DNA from: Desulfovibrionales bacterium
GTDB lineage: Bacteria; Desulfobacterota; Desulfovibrionia; Desulfovibrionales; Desulfovibrionaceae
NCBI GenBank assembly: GCA_030156255.1
Contig: JASGMV010000023.1
Span: 1-56,875, forward strand
Direction of reading: 5' to 3'
DNA length: 56,875 nucleotides
Below are positions 41,711 through 50,046 of this stretch, one piece after another; positions within the stretch are counted from its first letter, which is position 1; every line of letters begins with the position of its first letter. The notes below the pieces were generated by a model that was not told the DNA's origin, did no database searches, and saw only the letters and a program-made list of their open reading frames with translations. The position numbers and the translations under genes were made by a program.

Positions 41711-42286
41711 ATGGCTTCGATCAAGGGGACGCAAACCGAAAAGAACCTGTTAACCGCCTTCGCCGGTGAATCCCAGGCCCGCAACCGCTACACGTATTTC
41801 GCCAGCCAGGCCAAAAAAGAAGGCTTTGTCCAGATGGCCGATATCTTCGAAGAGACCGCCAACCAGGAAAAGGAGCACGCCAAACGGCTGTTCAAACTGC
41901 TTGAAGGCGGGGAAGTGGAGATTACGGCGAGCTTCCCCGCGGGCGTTATCGGAACCACCCTGGAGAACCTCAAAGAGTCCGCCGGCGGAGAGCGCTACGA
42001 GCATACGGAGATGTACCCCTCTTTCGCCAAGATCGCGGAGGAGGAAGGTTTCCCGCAGATTGCCATCATCTTCCGCAACATCGCCATCGCCGAAGCCTTC
42101 CACGAAAAACGCTTCAACCACCTCGCAGCCAATATCGAGAATGATTGCGTCTTCACGAGCGACGGCGAAGTGATGTGGCGCTGCCGCAACTGCGGTTACG
42201 TCCACAAAGGAGCTTCCGCGCTCAAGGCTTGCCCCGCTTGTGCGCATCCCCAGGCCTATTTCGAGCGTGTCGCCGAGAACTGGTAG
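41711..42286 (+). CDS. rbr: Rubrerythrin
   Basis: The 191-residue protein is a peroxide reductase with a ferritin-like diiron domain and a rubredoxin-like iron site. Helix motifs carry the iron ligands (AGESQARNRYTYFA, ETANQEKEHAKRLF, AEAFHEKRFNHLA). The C-terminal iron-sulfur-free Fe(Cys)4 site is CRNCGYVHKG and CPACAHPQAYFE. It reduces hydrogen peroxide to water with electrons from rubredoxin in the cytoplasm. An AAGGAGGAT ribosome site lies before ATG 41711. It lies 19 bases after perR and is probably co-transcribed. Rubredoxin and Roo are encoded next, across a terminator. Confidence 0.97.
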   Translation: MASIKGTQTEKNLLTAFAGESQARNRYTYFASQAKKEGFVQMADIFEETANQEKEHAKRLFKLLEGGEVEITASFPAGVIGTTLENLKESAGGERYEHTEMYPSFAKIAEEEGFPQIAIIFRNIAIAEAFHEKRFNHLAANIENDCVFTSDGEVMWRCRNCGYVHKGASALKACPACAHPQAYFERVAENW

Positions 42287-42510
42287 CATTGGAGTTCGCG
42301 CCAACGAAAAAGGCTGGGGGAATCGGCCAGGGCGGCGCAACGCGGCGAAGCATGCAAATGCAAAACTTGCGGCGACTTCGCCCAAGTTTTCCGCACAAGC
42401 GCCGAGGAGTTCGGTTTGATGAATTTTGCGCCAAAGGCGCCGCCCGATCCCCCACTGCATTCCGCACGGACATGAAAGGCTGGGCGTAAGCTTCGCTGCA
42501 TCGCTTCAAC

Positions 42511-42554
42511 GGCTCAAGGCCAGCGGGTTCGCCGGTCTTGAGCCTTTTATCTTT
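42511..42554 (+). terminator. Terminator after rubrerythrin gene
   Basis: GGCTCAAG (42511-42518) pairs with CTTGAGCC (42537-42544), with further pairing inward, and is followed by TTTTATCTTT. It separates perR-rbr from rub-roo. Confidence 0.75.
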
Positions 42555-42605
42555 ACCGCAAATTGCCTTCCCCCTGCTCTTATGGCATGAGCAGTGTGTC
42601 GGGTC

Positions 42606-42634
42606 TTGCCCCCTCGGCGCGCAGGACTTAGCAT
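42606..42634 (+). promoter_or_regulatory. Possible promoter for rubredoxin-roo
   Basis: TTGCCC and TAGCAT are spaced by 17 bases and lie about 75 bases before the rubredoxin start, downstream of a terminator. The match to sigma-70 consensus is moderate. Confidence 0.3.
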
Positions 42635-42706
42635 TAGCTCGTCGCCGCGCCTCGACGAAACCGAGGCGCATCCGGCGCAACAACGACAGCACACAGGAGA
42701 ACTATC

Positions 42707-42868
42707 ATGAAAAAGTACGTTTGCACCATTTGCGGCTATGTTTACGACCCCGAAACCGGCGACCCGGACAACGACATCCCCGCCGGGACGTCCTTTGACG
42801 ATCTGCCCGACGACTGGACCTGCCCTGTTTGCGGCGCAGGCAAAGACAGCTTCGAGCCCGAGGATTAA
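42707..42868 (+). CDS. rub: Rubredoxin
   Basis: The 53-residue protein is a classical rubredoxin, a one-iron electron carrier. The Fe(Cys)4 ligands are in YVCTICGY and [10 protein letters not shown], with the normal internal [15 protein letters not shown] segment. Length and spacing match Desulfovibrio rubredoxins. AGGAG lies before ATG 42707. It is followed after 35 bases by roo, and in Desulfovibrio rubredoxin is the direct electron donor to Roo, so the pair is functional as well as genetic. Confidence 0.97.
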   Translation: MKKYVCTICGYVYDPETGDPDNDIPAGTSFDDLPDDWTCPVCGAGKDSFEPED

Positions 42869-42903
42869 GCCAGCTCCGCAACAACACCAAGAGCGAGGAC
42901 ATC

Positions 42904-44106
42904 ATGCGCCCTGTTGAGATCAAGCCCGACGTGCATTGGGTAGGTGCGGTGGATTGGAACTGCCGCAATTTCCACGGCTATTCCCGCTCCCCCTGGGGAA
43001 CCACCTACAACGCTTTTTTAGTGAAAGATGAGAAAACGGTCCTGTTCGACACCGTGAAGCACGATTTTTTGGAGCACATGCTCTGCAACATTGCGCAGCT
43101 CACCGAGCTGGACAAAATCGACTACATCGTGGCCAACCACATGGAGCCGGACCACGCAGGCTGCCTCGGCGAGTTGATCAAACTCGCCAAGCCCGAGAAG
43201 GTCTTCTGCTCTCCCATGGGCAAGAAGGCCATGGACTCCTACTTCCACGACACCCAGGACTGGCCCGTGGAGGTGGTCGCCTCGGGAGACTCCGTGTCCA
43301 TCGGCAAACGTACGGTGCAGTTCATCGAGACCCGCATGCTCCACTGGCCGGACAACATGTTCTCGTACATCCCCGAAGACAAGCTGGCCATCACCAGCGA
43401 CGCCTTCGGCCAGAACTGGGCCACCAGCGAACGCTTTGCGGACGAGGTGGACCGCTCCTTCCTGCGCCGCCGGCTGGCCGAGTACTACGCCAACATCGTG
43501 CTGCCCTACTCTCCCGTGGTCCTCAAAACCCTGGACGCCCTGGCCGGTATGAACCTGGACGTGGACATGCTTTCCCCGGACCACGGCCTGATCTATCGCG
43601 GCGACGACGTGGCCTGGGTTCTGGACCAGTACCGCGAGTTCGCCGAACAAAAGCCGAAAAACCGTGCAGTGGTTTTCTATGACACCATGTGGCATTCCAC
43701 GGAGAAAATGGCCCTGGCCGTGGCCGACGGATTGATCGACCAGGGCGTCAGCGTGAAAGTCATGTCGGTCAAAGCGAATTACCACAGCGACGTCATGACC
43801 GAAGTCTTTGACGCCGGCGCGGTGGCCGTGGGATCTCCCACCCACAACAACGGCATCCTGCCCGAGCTGGCCGAAACCCTGACCTACATCAAGGGCCTGC
43901 GGCCGCAGAACAAGATCGGCGGCGTCTTCGGCTCCTTCGGCTGGAGCGGCGAGTGCGTCAACATCCTCACCCAGTGGCTTGAGGATATGAAGTTCGAAAT
44001 CCCCGAAAAGGGAATCAAGTGGAAAAACGCTCCCACCCACGAAACCTTCCAACAGTGTTTCGACCTGGGCAAGGCCATGGGCCAGGCCCTCAAGGCGAAG
44101 CTCTAA
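42904..44106 (+). CDS. roo: Rubredoxin:oxygen oxidoreductase (flavodiiron protein)
   Basis: The 400-residue enzyme reduces oxygen (and in family members nitric oxide) to water in the cytoplasm without releasing peroxide. The N-terminal metallo-beta-lactamase-like domain carries the diiron ligands in ANHMEPDHAGCL and later histidines (TRMLHWPDN, LSPDHGLIY). The C-terminal flavodoxin domain (about 255-400) has VVFYDTMWHSTEKMA and GSPTHNNGILPE for FMN binding. It receives electrons from the rubredoxin encoded just upstream. I use ATG 42904 with AGGA ahead. A GC-rich hairpin follows. Confidence 0.97.
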   Translation: MRPVEIKPDVHWVGAVDWNCRNFHGYSRSPWGTTYNAFLVKDEKTVLFDTVKHDFLEHMLCNIAQLTELDKIDYIVANHMEPDHAGCLGELIKLAKPEKVFCSPMGKKAMDSYFHDTQDWPVEVVASGDSVSIGKRTVQFIETRMLHWPDNMFSYIPEDKLAITSDAFGQNWATSERFADEVDRSFLRRRLAEYYANIVLPYSPVVLKTLDALAGMNLDVDMLSPDHGLIYRGDDVAWVLDQYREFAEQKPKNRAVVFYDTMWHSTEKMALAVADGLIDQGVSVKVMSVKANYHSDVMTEVFDAGAVAVGSPTHNNGILPELAETLTYIKGLRPQNKIGGVFGSFGWSGECVNILTQWLEDMKFEIPEKGIKWKNAPTHETFQQCFDLGKAMGQALKAKL

Positions 44107-44118
44107 CCGACGAACAAC

Positions 44119-44141
44119 GGGGCGGACCAATGGCCCGCCCC
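44119..44141 (+). terminator. Stem-loop after roo
   Basis: GGGGCGG (44119-44125) and CCGCCCC (44135-44141) form a 7-base GC stem 12 bases after the roo stop. There is no T-run. Confidence 0.5.
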
Positions 44142-44182
44142 GCACCAATCCGCCAGCCCGCTGAAAAAGCCGTAGACGCGAG

Positions 44183-44259
44183 GCGCAAGCTTGCGCTTCC
44201 CCCCCGAAGCATTTATTCCTTACCGGTAATGAAACAATAACGCGCCCGCATTCGGCGCG
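44183..44259 (+). promoter_or_regulatory. Palindromes in the glmS leader
   Basis: GCGCAAGCTTGCGC (44183-44196) is a perfect 14-base palindrome, and CGCGCC/GGCGCG (44241-44259) forms a 6-base stem just before the ribosome site. No glmS ribozyme core is apparent. They may be regulatory or simply repeats. Confidence 0.3.
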
Positions 44260-44282
44260 GGGAAGACCAGCAAGGAGCCTTT

Positions 44283-46106
44283 ATGTGCGGCATCATCGGC
44301 TATTGCGGACATCGGCCCGCCGTCCCACTGATTATTGAAGGGCTCAAGCGCCTGGAATACCGCGGCTACGACTCGGCCGGAGTCGCTTTCGCCCGGAAGG
44401 ACGGGTTCGAGGTCATCCGCTCCGCAGGCAAGCTCGGCAACCTGGAGGAAAAGCTCGGAGGCCTCTACGTTTACGAAGCCTCGGCCGGGGTCGGACACAC
44501 CCGCTGGGCCACCCACGGCGCCCCCACCGAACAGAACGCCCACCCGCATACGGACGCAACAGGCCGGCTGGTCATAATCCACAATGGCATCATCGAGAAC
44601 TACGCCGAACTCAAGGCCGAAATGGCGGCCCAGGGCGTAACTTTCCGCTCCGAGACCGACACCGAAGTGCTCGTCAACCTCATCGCCAAAGGCCTGGACG
44701 AGACGAAGGACATGCTGCAGGCCCTGAGCTGGGCCCTGAACCGCGTCGAAGGCGCTTACGCCATCGCTTTACAGAACATCGACGAACCCGACGCCATCTA
44801 CGCCGCGCGCAAATCGAGCCCCCTGGTCATGGGCCTGGGCGTCGGAGAAAATTTCGTGGCCTCGGACATCCCCGCCTTCCTGCCCTACACCCGCAAGGTC
44901 GTCTTCCTGGAGGACGGGGAAATGTGCAAGATCACGGCCTCCTCCTGGAGCGTCTTCCAGGTCCGGGACATCACCCCCGTGGACAAAGAGGTCCACACCA
45001 TCGACTGGGACGTCCAGGCGGCCCAGAAGGGCGGCTACAAGCATTTCATGCTGAAGGAGATATTCGAGCAGCCCAAGGTGATCCGGGACTGCCTGGCGGG
45101 CCGGTTGGACCTTTCCGCGTCCCGGGTCTGCCTGCCGGAGATCGAAAACATGGAGATTCCCGAGCGGCTCATCATCGTGGCCTGCGGAACGTCCTACCAC
45201 GCGGGACTGTGGGGCATGTACCTGCTGGAGAGCTGGGCCAAGGTCCCCGTTTCCGTGGAGATCGCCTCGGAGTTCCGGTACCGGGACCTGATCCTTGACG
45301 AAAAGGACGTGGTGCTGGCCATCAGCCAGTCCGGCGAAACCGCGGACACGTTGGCCGGCATCCGCATCGCCAAGGAGCGAGGCGCCAAGATCATCGGGCT
45401 GTGCAACGTGGTAGGCTCCAGCGTGGCCCGCGAGTCGGACGCCGTGATCTACACCCAGGCCGGGCCCGAAATCAGCGTGGCCTCCACCAAGGCCATGTGC
45501 AGCCAACTGACGGCGCTGCTGCTTTTGGCCCTGTACTGGGGCGAAAAACGCGGCTCCCTCGATTCGAAGCTTCGCGACGGAGCGGTGCGGGGATTGTCCG
45601 AACTGCCCGGCCTTCTGGAGGCCGAGTTGCCGGCCCTGCGCGGCAAGGCCTCGCAACTGGCCCGCAAGTACTCGGAAGCCAGAAGTTTTCTCTACCTGGG
45701 CCGGGGCTTGAACTACCCCTTGGCCATGGAGGGCGCGCTCAAGCTCAAGGAAATTTCCTACATCCACGCGGAAGGCTACGCCGCGGGCGAGATGAAGCAC
45801 GGTCCCATCGCCCTCATCGACCCCAACTTCCCGACCTTCGCCCTCGCCCCCGTCGACGATCTCTACCCCAAGGTCAAATCCAACTTGGAAGAGGTGCAGG
45901 CCCGGGCGGGCAAGATCATCGCCTTGACCGGGCCGGAGGCCGAGCTGGCCGTGGACGATCCCTGGCGCGTCCCCACCCCGCAAAGCCCCCTGTGCAGCTT
46001 CGTGTTCCTGCCGGCCCTGCAGCTCTTCGCTTACGAAATGGCCGACTACCTGGGCAAGGACGTGGACCAACCAAGGAACCTTGCCAAGAGCGTGACCGTA
46101 GAGTAA
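44283..46106 (+). CDS. glmS: Glutamine-fructose-6-phosphate aminotransferase
   Basis: This 607-residue enzyme makes glucosamine-6-phosphate for cell-wall and lipopolysaccharide synthesis. The N-terminal nucleophile is C2 of MCGIIGY, with RWATHGAPTEQNAHPH in the glutaminase domain. Two SIS isomerase domains follow, recognisable by CGTSYHAG, ISQSGETADTLAG, GRGLNYPLAMEGALKLKEISYIHAEGY and the ending PRNLAKSVTVE. AAGGAG lies before ATG 44283. The length is the family norm. Confidence 0.97.
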   Translation: MCGIIGYCGHRPAVPLIIEGLKRLEYRGYDSAGVAFARKDGFEVIRSAGKLGNLEEKLGGLYVYEASAGVGHTRWATHGAPTEQNAHPHTDATGRLVIIHNGIIENYAELKAEMAAQGVTFRSETDTEVLVNLIAKGLDETKDMLQALSWALNRVEGAYAIALQNIDEPDAIYAARKSSPLVMGLGVGENFVASDIPAFLPYTRKVVFLEDGEMCKITASSWSVFQVRDITPVDKEVHTIDWDVQAAQKGGYKHFMLKEIFEQPKVIRDCLAGRLDLSASRVCLPEIENMEIPERLIIVACGTSYHAGLWGMYLLESWAKVPVSVEIASEFRYRDLILDEKDVVLAISQSGETADTLAGIRIAKERGAKIIGLCNVVGSSVARESDAVIYTQAGPEISVASTKAMCSQLTALLLLALYWGEKRGSLDSKLRDGAVRGLSELPGLLEAELPALRGKASQLARKYSEARSFLYLGRGLNYPLAMEGALKLKEISYIHAEGYAAGEMKHGPIALIDPNFPTFALAPVDDLYPKVKSNLEEVQARAGKIIALTGPEAELAVDDPWRVPTPQSPLCSFVFLPALQLFAYEMADYLGKDVDQPRNLAKSVTVE

Positions 46107-46131
46107 TTTCAGGCCCAGGTTGGTGGTCCGC

Positions 46132-46500
46132 ATGAATGCAACAACGCAGCACATAGAACAAGCCATCGAGCGCATGACGCAAGCCCTGCGTCAAACGGCC
46201 CTCCCCGATCCTCCGCTCTCGGGCCCGGAGTTGAACCAGGCCCCAAGCTGGTGGCTTCTGGCCGTAGGCGACCATGTGGATGCGACGTCCTTGGAGGCCC
46301 GCGATCAGGCGCGCGAACGCTTGCGGAGCCAGGTGCTGGACGCCGGGTTGCAACTCCAGGAATTCGTCTGGGTCTGGGACGAGACGGACCGCGCCCAGCT
46401 CGTGGTGACCACCCTGCCGACGCGGGAGCGCGCCGAGCGCGTAGCCGAACGGCTGCGGCAACGCGGGCTCGACATCCGCGTCACCCCAGAGATGAAGTGA
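46132..46500 (+). CDS. Small protein of unknown function after glmS
   Basis: The ORF follows glmS by 25 bases and is probably co-transcribed. With the start at ATG 46132 it encodes 122 residues; GTG 46123 and TTG 46120 are in-frame alternatives. The product is soluble, with an N-terminal helix (HIEQAIERMTQALRQTA), a WWLLAVGDHV beta strand, and an alternating pattern ending in TTLPTRERAERVAERLRQRGLDIRV. The repeated alpha/beta order suggests a small ferredoxin-like or ACT-like fold, which is only a guess. No cysteines or obvious active site are seen. I do not recognise the family. Confidence 0.65.
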   Translation: MNATTQHIEQAIERMTQALRQTALPDPPLSGPELNQAPSWWLLAVGDHVDATSLEARDQARERLRSQVLDAGLQLQEFVWVWDETDRAQLVVTTLPTRERAERVAERLRQRGLDIRVTPEMK

Positions 46501-46605
46501 CCCCCCGCCTTCCTTCCCAATCTTTCAAAAATTGATTTCTTTCAGCAGGTTGAAGACGCAAGCGTTGAACGGTCTCCAAGGCCGGCCCCCTCTTCCTTCT
46601 TTACC

Positions 46606-46666
46606 CATAAAAGTTTTCGGGAAAAGAGACGGGGGTCTGGGGGTTGGTGAAAACAACTACCCCCAG
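46606..46666 (+). repeat. Dispersed intergenic repeat, copy B
   Basis: The element begins CATAAAAGTTTTCGGG, has G-rich tracts (GGGGGTCTGGGGG) and ends in a hairpin (CTGGGGGT at 46637-46644, ACCCCCAG at 46659-46666). It lies between two convergent genes and could terminate both. Compare the copies at 730-796 and 56823-56875. Confidence 0.6.
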
Positions 46667-46668
46667 TT

Positions 46669-47838
46669 CTATTTCTCGCTCGCGCACGCCGCGTTGGGCG
46701 GCTCCAGGGGCAGGAGAATGTAGAAAGTGGTGCCGTCCTCCTCGGTCGAGGAGAAACCCACCTCTCCCTTCAAATACCTCTCCGTCAGCAACTTGATGCT
46801 GTACGTTCCCAAGCCCCGCCCCTCGCCTTTGGTGGAGAAGGATCGGGAAAAGACCTTCAATTGGATGCGGCGCGGCATCACGCCCGGATTGTGCACGAAG
46901 AATCGCACGCCCATGGGATCGAGCATATAGCCGATGCTGACGACAGAACCTTCGGGGCTCGCCTCCAGAGCGTTTTTGACCATGTTGCCTAAGGCGCGGC
47001 CCAGAATCGCCGGATCGGTCAGCAGCGCGATCTCGCCGCCGTCTTCGTTGGCCACGACCTCGCGTCCCCTGGCTACGGGATGGCCGGCGTGAATCCTCGC
47101 CACAGCGCGCGTGACGTCAAGGGCGCTCAGCCAGCTCGGATGGCAGGCCAATTCATGGCTCTCCGCGGCCAGCAAATCCTTCTGGCTCGAAATTTCGTCC
47201 AATAGGCGATCCAGCCCCTCGGACAACATGGAAGCCGAGGGGCGGGCGTCTTCCGGCAAGCTCTCGGTCAAATGATCGGTCAAACCGCTCAACGCCCCCG
47301 CCAAGTTCAGCACGTCGTGGAAGAAGACACGCTCCAAGGCGCGGCGGCGCTGCTCGTGGCTCACGTCCTGCAGCGAAAAGATGACGAAATCCTCGCCGAG
47401 ATAGTTGAACGGCGTGGACGTAACTCGCAGGTCCAGGCCTTCCACGCCGCCATCCGGGGCGTTGTGCAGCATGCGGCACTCCTGCACCGACGCCTTCCCG
47501 CCCACGGCGGACAGAATGGCCCGCACCGCGCCGCATTCACGGCAAAACTCGCTGGTTCCGCAGCCGGCCTTCATCTTGCGGGCGTGGATGCAGCCGAATA
47601 TCTCACCGGGCCGTTGGCCAAGGACCGATTGCAAGCTCTCCAGTCCCAGCGCCTCCCGCAACATCGAATTGCCGTAGACCAGTTGCCGGCAAGGATTGAG
47701 CACCATAACGGTTACGGGCAGCGCGTCGAGCACCACCACGCTGCCCAGCGTCTTGAAGCGTTCATGCTGGCCCAACACGATTGCCGGCTCATCTCTTTCG
47801 GCCGGGGCGAAATATGTTTCACGGACGGTTTCGCCCAT
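46669..47838 (-). CDS. Soluble histidine kinase with Cys/His-rich PAS domain
   Basis: The 389-residue protein has no membrane span. A PAS domain covers about 33-160 (DALPVTVMVLNPCRQLVYGN). Within it C83, H85, C93, C99 and C102 (FGCIHARKMK...GCGTSEFCRECG) form a cluster well suited to bind Zn, haem or an Fe-S centre. The kinase part has H174 in ERVFFHDVLN as phospho-acceptor, and an HATPase domain with NMVKNALEASPEGS and RGLGTYSIKLL. This suggests a cytoplasmic redox or metal sensor. The start is ATG 47838, behind AAGGGAG. No response regulator is adjacent. The cofactor is inference. Confidence 0.85.
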   Translation of the reverse strand: MGETVRETYFAPAERDEPAIVLGQHERFKTLGSVVVLDALPVTVMVLNPCRQLVYGNSMLREALGLESLQSVLGQRPGEIFGCIHARKMKAGCGTSEFCRECGAVRAILSAVGGKASVQECRMLHNAPDGGVEGLDLRVTSTPFNYLGEDFVIFSLQDVSHEQRRRALERVFFHDVLNLAGALSGLTDHLTESLPEDARPSASMLSEGLDRLLDEISSQKDLLAAESHELACHPSWLSALDVTRAVARIHAGHPVARGREVVANEDGGEIALLTDPAILGRALGNMVKNALEASPEGSVVSIGYMLDPMGVRFFVHNPGVMPRRIQLKVFSRSFSTKGEGRGLGTYSIKLLTERYLKGEVGFSSTEEDGTTFYILLPLEPPNAACASEK

Positions 47839-47911
47839 ATCTGCATCTCCCTTCAAGCAAATGGTGGAAAAATTAGTACGCAATTAACTGCGGCGGCGCA
47901 AGAAAAACCGG

Positions 47912-48517
47912 TCAGCCTTTCTGGCGGCCCAAGAGGAATATTCCATAGATAGCCCGTAAATTGGGCAGAAGGTGGACGAGCTTTCCCTGCTCTTCCTGAT
48001 GCGGCGTCCGGGTGGCGACCTCCGCCTGGATGTCCACGCCCAATTTTTTACAGAACCGCCGAAAATCCTTGATTGTTATGACCCGGATGTTTGGCGTGTC
48101 AAACCAATCGTACGGCAGTTCCTTGGATATGGGCGACCGTCCGCCCAGCATAAGCTGCAAACGGATGCCGATGTGGGAAAAATTGGGAAAGCTGACGATG
48201 CCTCGGGAGCCGATGCGCAGCATCTGGCCGATGATTCGTGCAGGATCGTAGACCTGTTGCAAGGTCTGGCTCAGGATGACGTAATCGAATGCGTTATCCG
48301 AATAGTCCAAAACTTCTTCGTTGATGTCGCCGTGGAGTACGGACAAGCCTTTGGACAGGCATTCGGCGACTTTTTCTTCACTGTTCTCGATTCCGGTGGC
48401 GCGCACGCCTTTTTCCCTGGCCAAATGCTCCATCAGCACGCCGCCGCCGCAGCCGAGGTCCAAAACCTTGGCGCCCGGCTCGATCCACGAAGCCACGACC
48501 TGAAGGTCAAACCGCAC
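47912..48517 (-). CDS. metW: MetW-like methyltransferase
   Basis: The 201-residue protein has the SAM-binding motif KVLDLGCGGGVLMEHL and the MetW-type sequence SLQTLQQVYDPARIIGQMLRIG (starting SQTLQQV) and VSFPNFSHIGIRLQLMLGGR. MetW is paired with MetX in many proteobacteria and is needed for homoserine acetylation in some. Its GTG start overlaps the last 11 bases of metX, so they are co-translated. A GAGGTGG ribosome site lies within the end of metX. An isolated SAM-methyltransferase activity has not been established for the family as far as I know. Confidence 0.92.
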   Translation of the reverse strand: MRFDLQVVASWIEPGAKVLDLGCGGGVLMEHLAREKGVRATGIENSEEKVAECLSKGLSVLHGDINEEVLDYSDNAFDYVILSQTLQQVYDPARIIGQMLRIGSRGIVSFPNFSHIGIRLQLMLGGRSPISKELPYDWFDTPNIRVITIKDFRRFCKKLGVDIQAEVATRTPHQEEQGKLVHLLPNLRAIYGIFLLGRQKG

Positions 48518-49691
48518 GGTCCGCCACCTCTTCGGGCTCCTGCTCCAAAAAACGTCCGATGAAGCTTCCGAGCATGCTGGCCAGCCTGGGATTGGGCAGC
48601 AGAAAGGCGTCGTGGCCGCAATCCGCGTGCACTTCGCAAAAACTCACGTCAAGACCGGCCTTTTTCATGGCCTGGACCATGGCCCGGGACTGGTAGGTGG
48701 GATAGAGCCAATCCGACGTGAAACTGACCGCCAAAAAGGAGCATTGCGCCCTGGAAAAAGCCTCAACCAGCGATCCGCGCCCCCAGGAGCTTTCCAAATG
48801 GAAGTAATCGGCAGCCTTGGTGATGTACAAGAAGCTGTTGGCGTCGAACCGCTCCGTGAACTTTTGGCCCTGGTGGCGCAAATAGCTCTCCACCTGGAAA
48901 TCCGCCTCGAAATTGAAGGAAATGTCGCAACGATCCTGGAGCCTGCGGTCGAACTTCCGGCGCATGGCCTCGTCCGAAAGGTAGGTGATGTGGCCGATCA
49001 TGCGCGCCACGGCCAAGCCGTGCTGAGGAAGCTCTCCGTCGTAATAATCTCCGTTGCTCCATTTGGGATCGGCCATGATGGCCTGCCGCGCGACCTCGTT
49101 GAAGGCGATGGCCAGGGCCGAATGCTTTGTCGTGGTGGCCAGCGGAATGGCGGCGCGGACCATTTCCGGGAACCGGACGGTCCACTCCAGCACCTGCATG
49201 CCGCCAAGGGACCCTCCCACGACCGCCAGAAGGCGGGACACGCCCAGATGCTCCACCAAGCGGCGCTGGGCCTCCACCATGTCCCCGATGGTGACCACGG
49301 GAAAATCCAGGCCATACGGCCGACCGGTCTGCGGATTCACGCTGCTCGGCCCTGTGGACCCCATGCAGCCGCTCACGACGTTCGAACAGATGACGAACAA
49401 CCGGTCCGTATCCAGAGCCTTGCCCGGCCCGACGTAGTCGTCCCACCAGCCCGGTTTGTGATCGGACTGCGAATAGTAGCCCGCGGCGTGGGAGTCTCCG
49501 GACAGAGCGTGGCAAACAAGCACGGCGTTGGTCGCGTCCTTGTTCAAACAGCCGTAAGTCTCGTAAGCCAGCGTCACGGGAGCGAGCCGCCGTCCCGACT
49601 CCAGACGCAGCGCGTCGTCTCCTTCGGCGAACGTGAACAGACATTTTTCCACTCGGCCTACGGAGCCGCCTTGCGCCTGCATTGCAACCAT
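48507..49691 (-). CDS. metX: Homoserine O-acetyltransferase
   Basis: This alpha/beta-hydrolase-fold acyltransferase activates homoserine for methionine synthesis. The triad is visible: serine in VVGGSLGGMQVLEW, aspartate in SFTSDWLYP and histidine in DCGHDAFLL. YETYGCLN, HALSGDSHAAGYY, GSTGPSSVNPQTG and TTTKHSALAIAFNEV are typical of the family. With ATG 49691 the product has 394 residues; ATG 49682 and TTG 49712 are alternatives, none with a strong ribosome site. Some homologues are succinyltransferases, which cannot be excluded. It is followed by metW with an 11-base overlap. Confidence 0.93.
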   Translation of the reverse strand: MVAMQAQGGSVGRVEKCLFTFAEGDDALRLESGRRLAPVTLAYETYGCLNKDATNAVLVCHALSGDSHAAGYYSQSDHKPGWWDDYVGPGKALDTDRLFVICSNVVSGCMGSTGPSSVNPQTGRPYGLDFPVVTIGDMVEAQRRLVEHLGVSRLLAVVGGSLGGMQVLEWTVRFPEMVRAAIPLATTTKHSALAIAFNEVARQAIMADPKWSNGDYYDGELPQHGLAVARMIGHITYLSDEAMRRKFDRRLQDRCDISFNFEADFQVESYLRHQGQKFTERFDANSFLYITKAADYFHLESSWGRGSLVEAFSRAQCSFLAVSFTSDWLYPTYQSRAMVQAMKKAGLDVSFCEVHADCGHDAFLLPNPRLASMLGSFIGRFLEQEPEEVADRAV

Positions 49692-49728
49692 GTCCGAAAT
49701 GTAGGCCAACACAAAGCTATTGTCATCC

Positions 49729-49744
49729 CCCCCGCCGGCGGGGG
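49729..49744. repeat. Perfect GC palindrome ahead of metX
   Basis: CCCCCGCCGGCGGGGG is a 16-base palindrome flanked by TGTCATCC, a form shared with many extragenic palindromic repeats. It lies between the 64-residue ORF and metX. There is no T-run in either transcript direction. Confidence 0.4.
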
Positions 49745-49754
49745 AAAAACGCTC

Positions 49755-49949
49755 CTACCAGACCCGGTAGTCCTTCGGATTCCCGACGGGAAATTTCTTC
49801 TTATCCCGCCAGGTGCGTAGATCGCCGAACAGATCGCTGCCCGACAGCTCGATCGCTTTTTGCAATTCTTCGAAATACCTTGGATTATCCTTCATGACGC
49901 TCTTGGATGCGCTGATGAACGCTTCCGAAAATTTCGAGTCTTTGGACAT
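49755..49949 (-). CDS. 64-residue soluble protein of unknown function
   Basis: Starting at ATG 49949, behind AAGGCGGG, the ORF encodes 64 residues. The sequence is lysine-rich and helical first (SKFSEAFISASKSVMKDNPRYFEELQKAIE), then LSGSDLFGDLRTWRDKKKFP and a tryptophan at the very end. It lies 63 bases before metX and may share its transcript. The balanced, well-formed composition suggests a real gene. I do not recognise the family. The longer frame from 50003 adds an arginine-rich stretch without support. Confidence 0.6.
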   Translation of the reverse strand: MSKDSKFSEAFISASKSVMKDNPRYFEELQKAIELSGSDLFGDLRTWRDKKKFPVGNPKDYRVW

Positions 49950-50046
49950 CTGCGCCCGCCTTGGCTTGAGGTTGATACCCAGCCGATGCAGGCGCGGCGC
50001 CATAACGGATGTTTCAGCGCTCGGAGAAAAGGCGCGCGCAAATTCT

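Larger units (their letters stand above)
42287..42706. other. 420-base spacer between rbr and rubredoxin
   Basis: No credible protein gene was found. The spacer contains a terminator at 42511-42554 and a possible promoter (TTGCCC at 42606-42611, 17 bases, TAGCAT at 42629-42634) for rubredoxin and roo. The first 220 bases show no recognisable feature. Confidence 0.5.

Noticed and set aside
44110-44282. glmS ribozyme in the glmS leader
   Set aside because: Palindromes are present but no recognisable ribozyme core, and the region is short. That class is mainly from Gram-positive bacteria.
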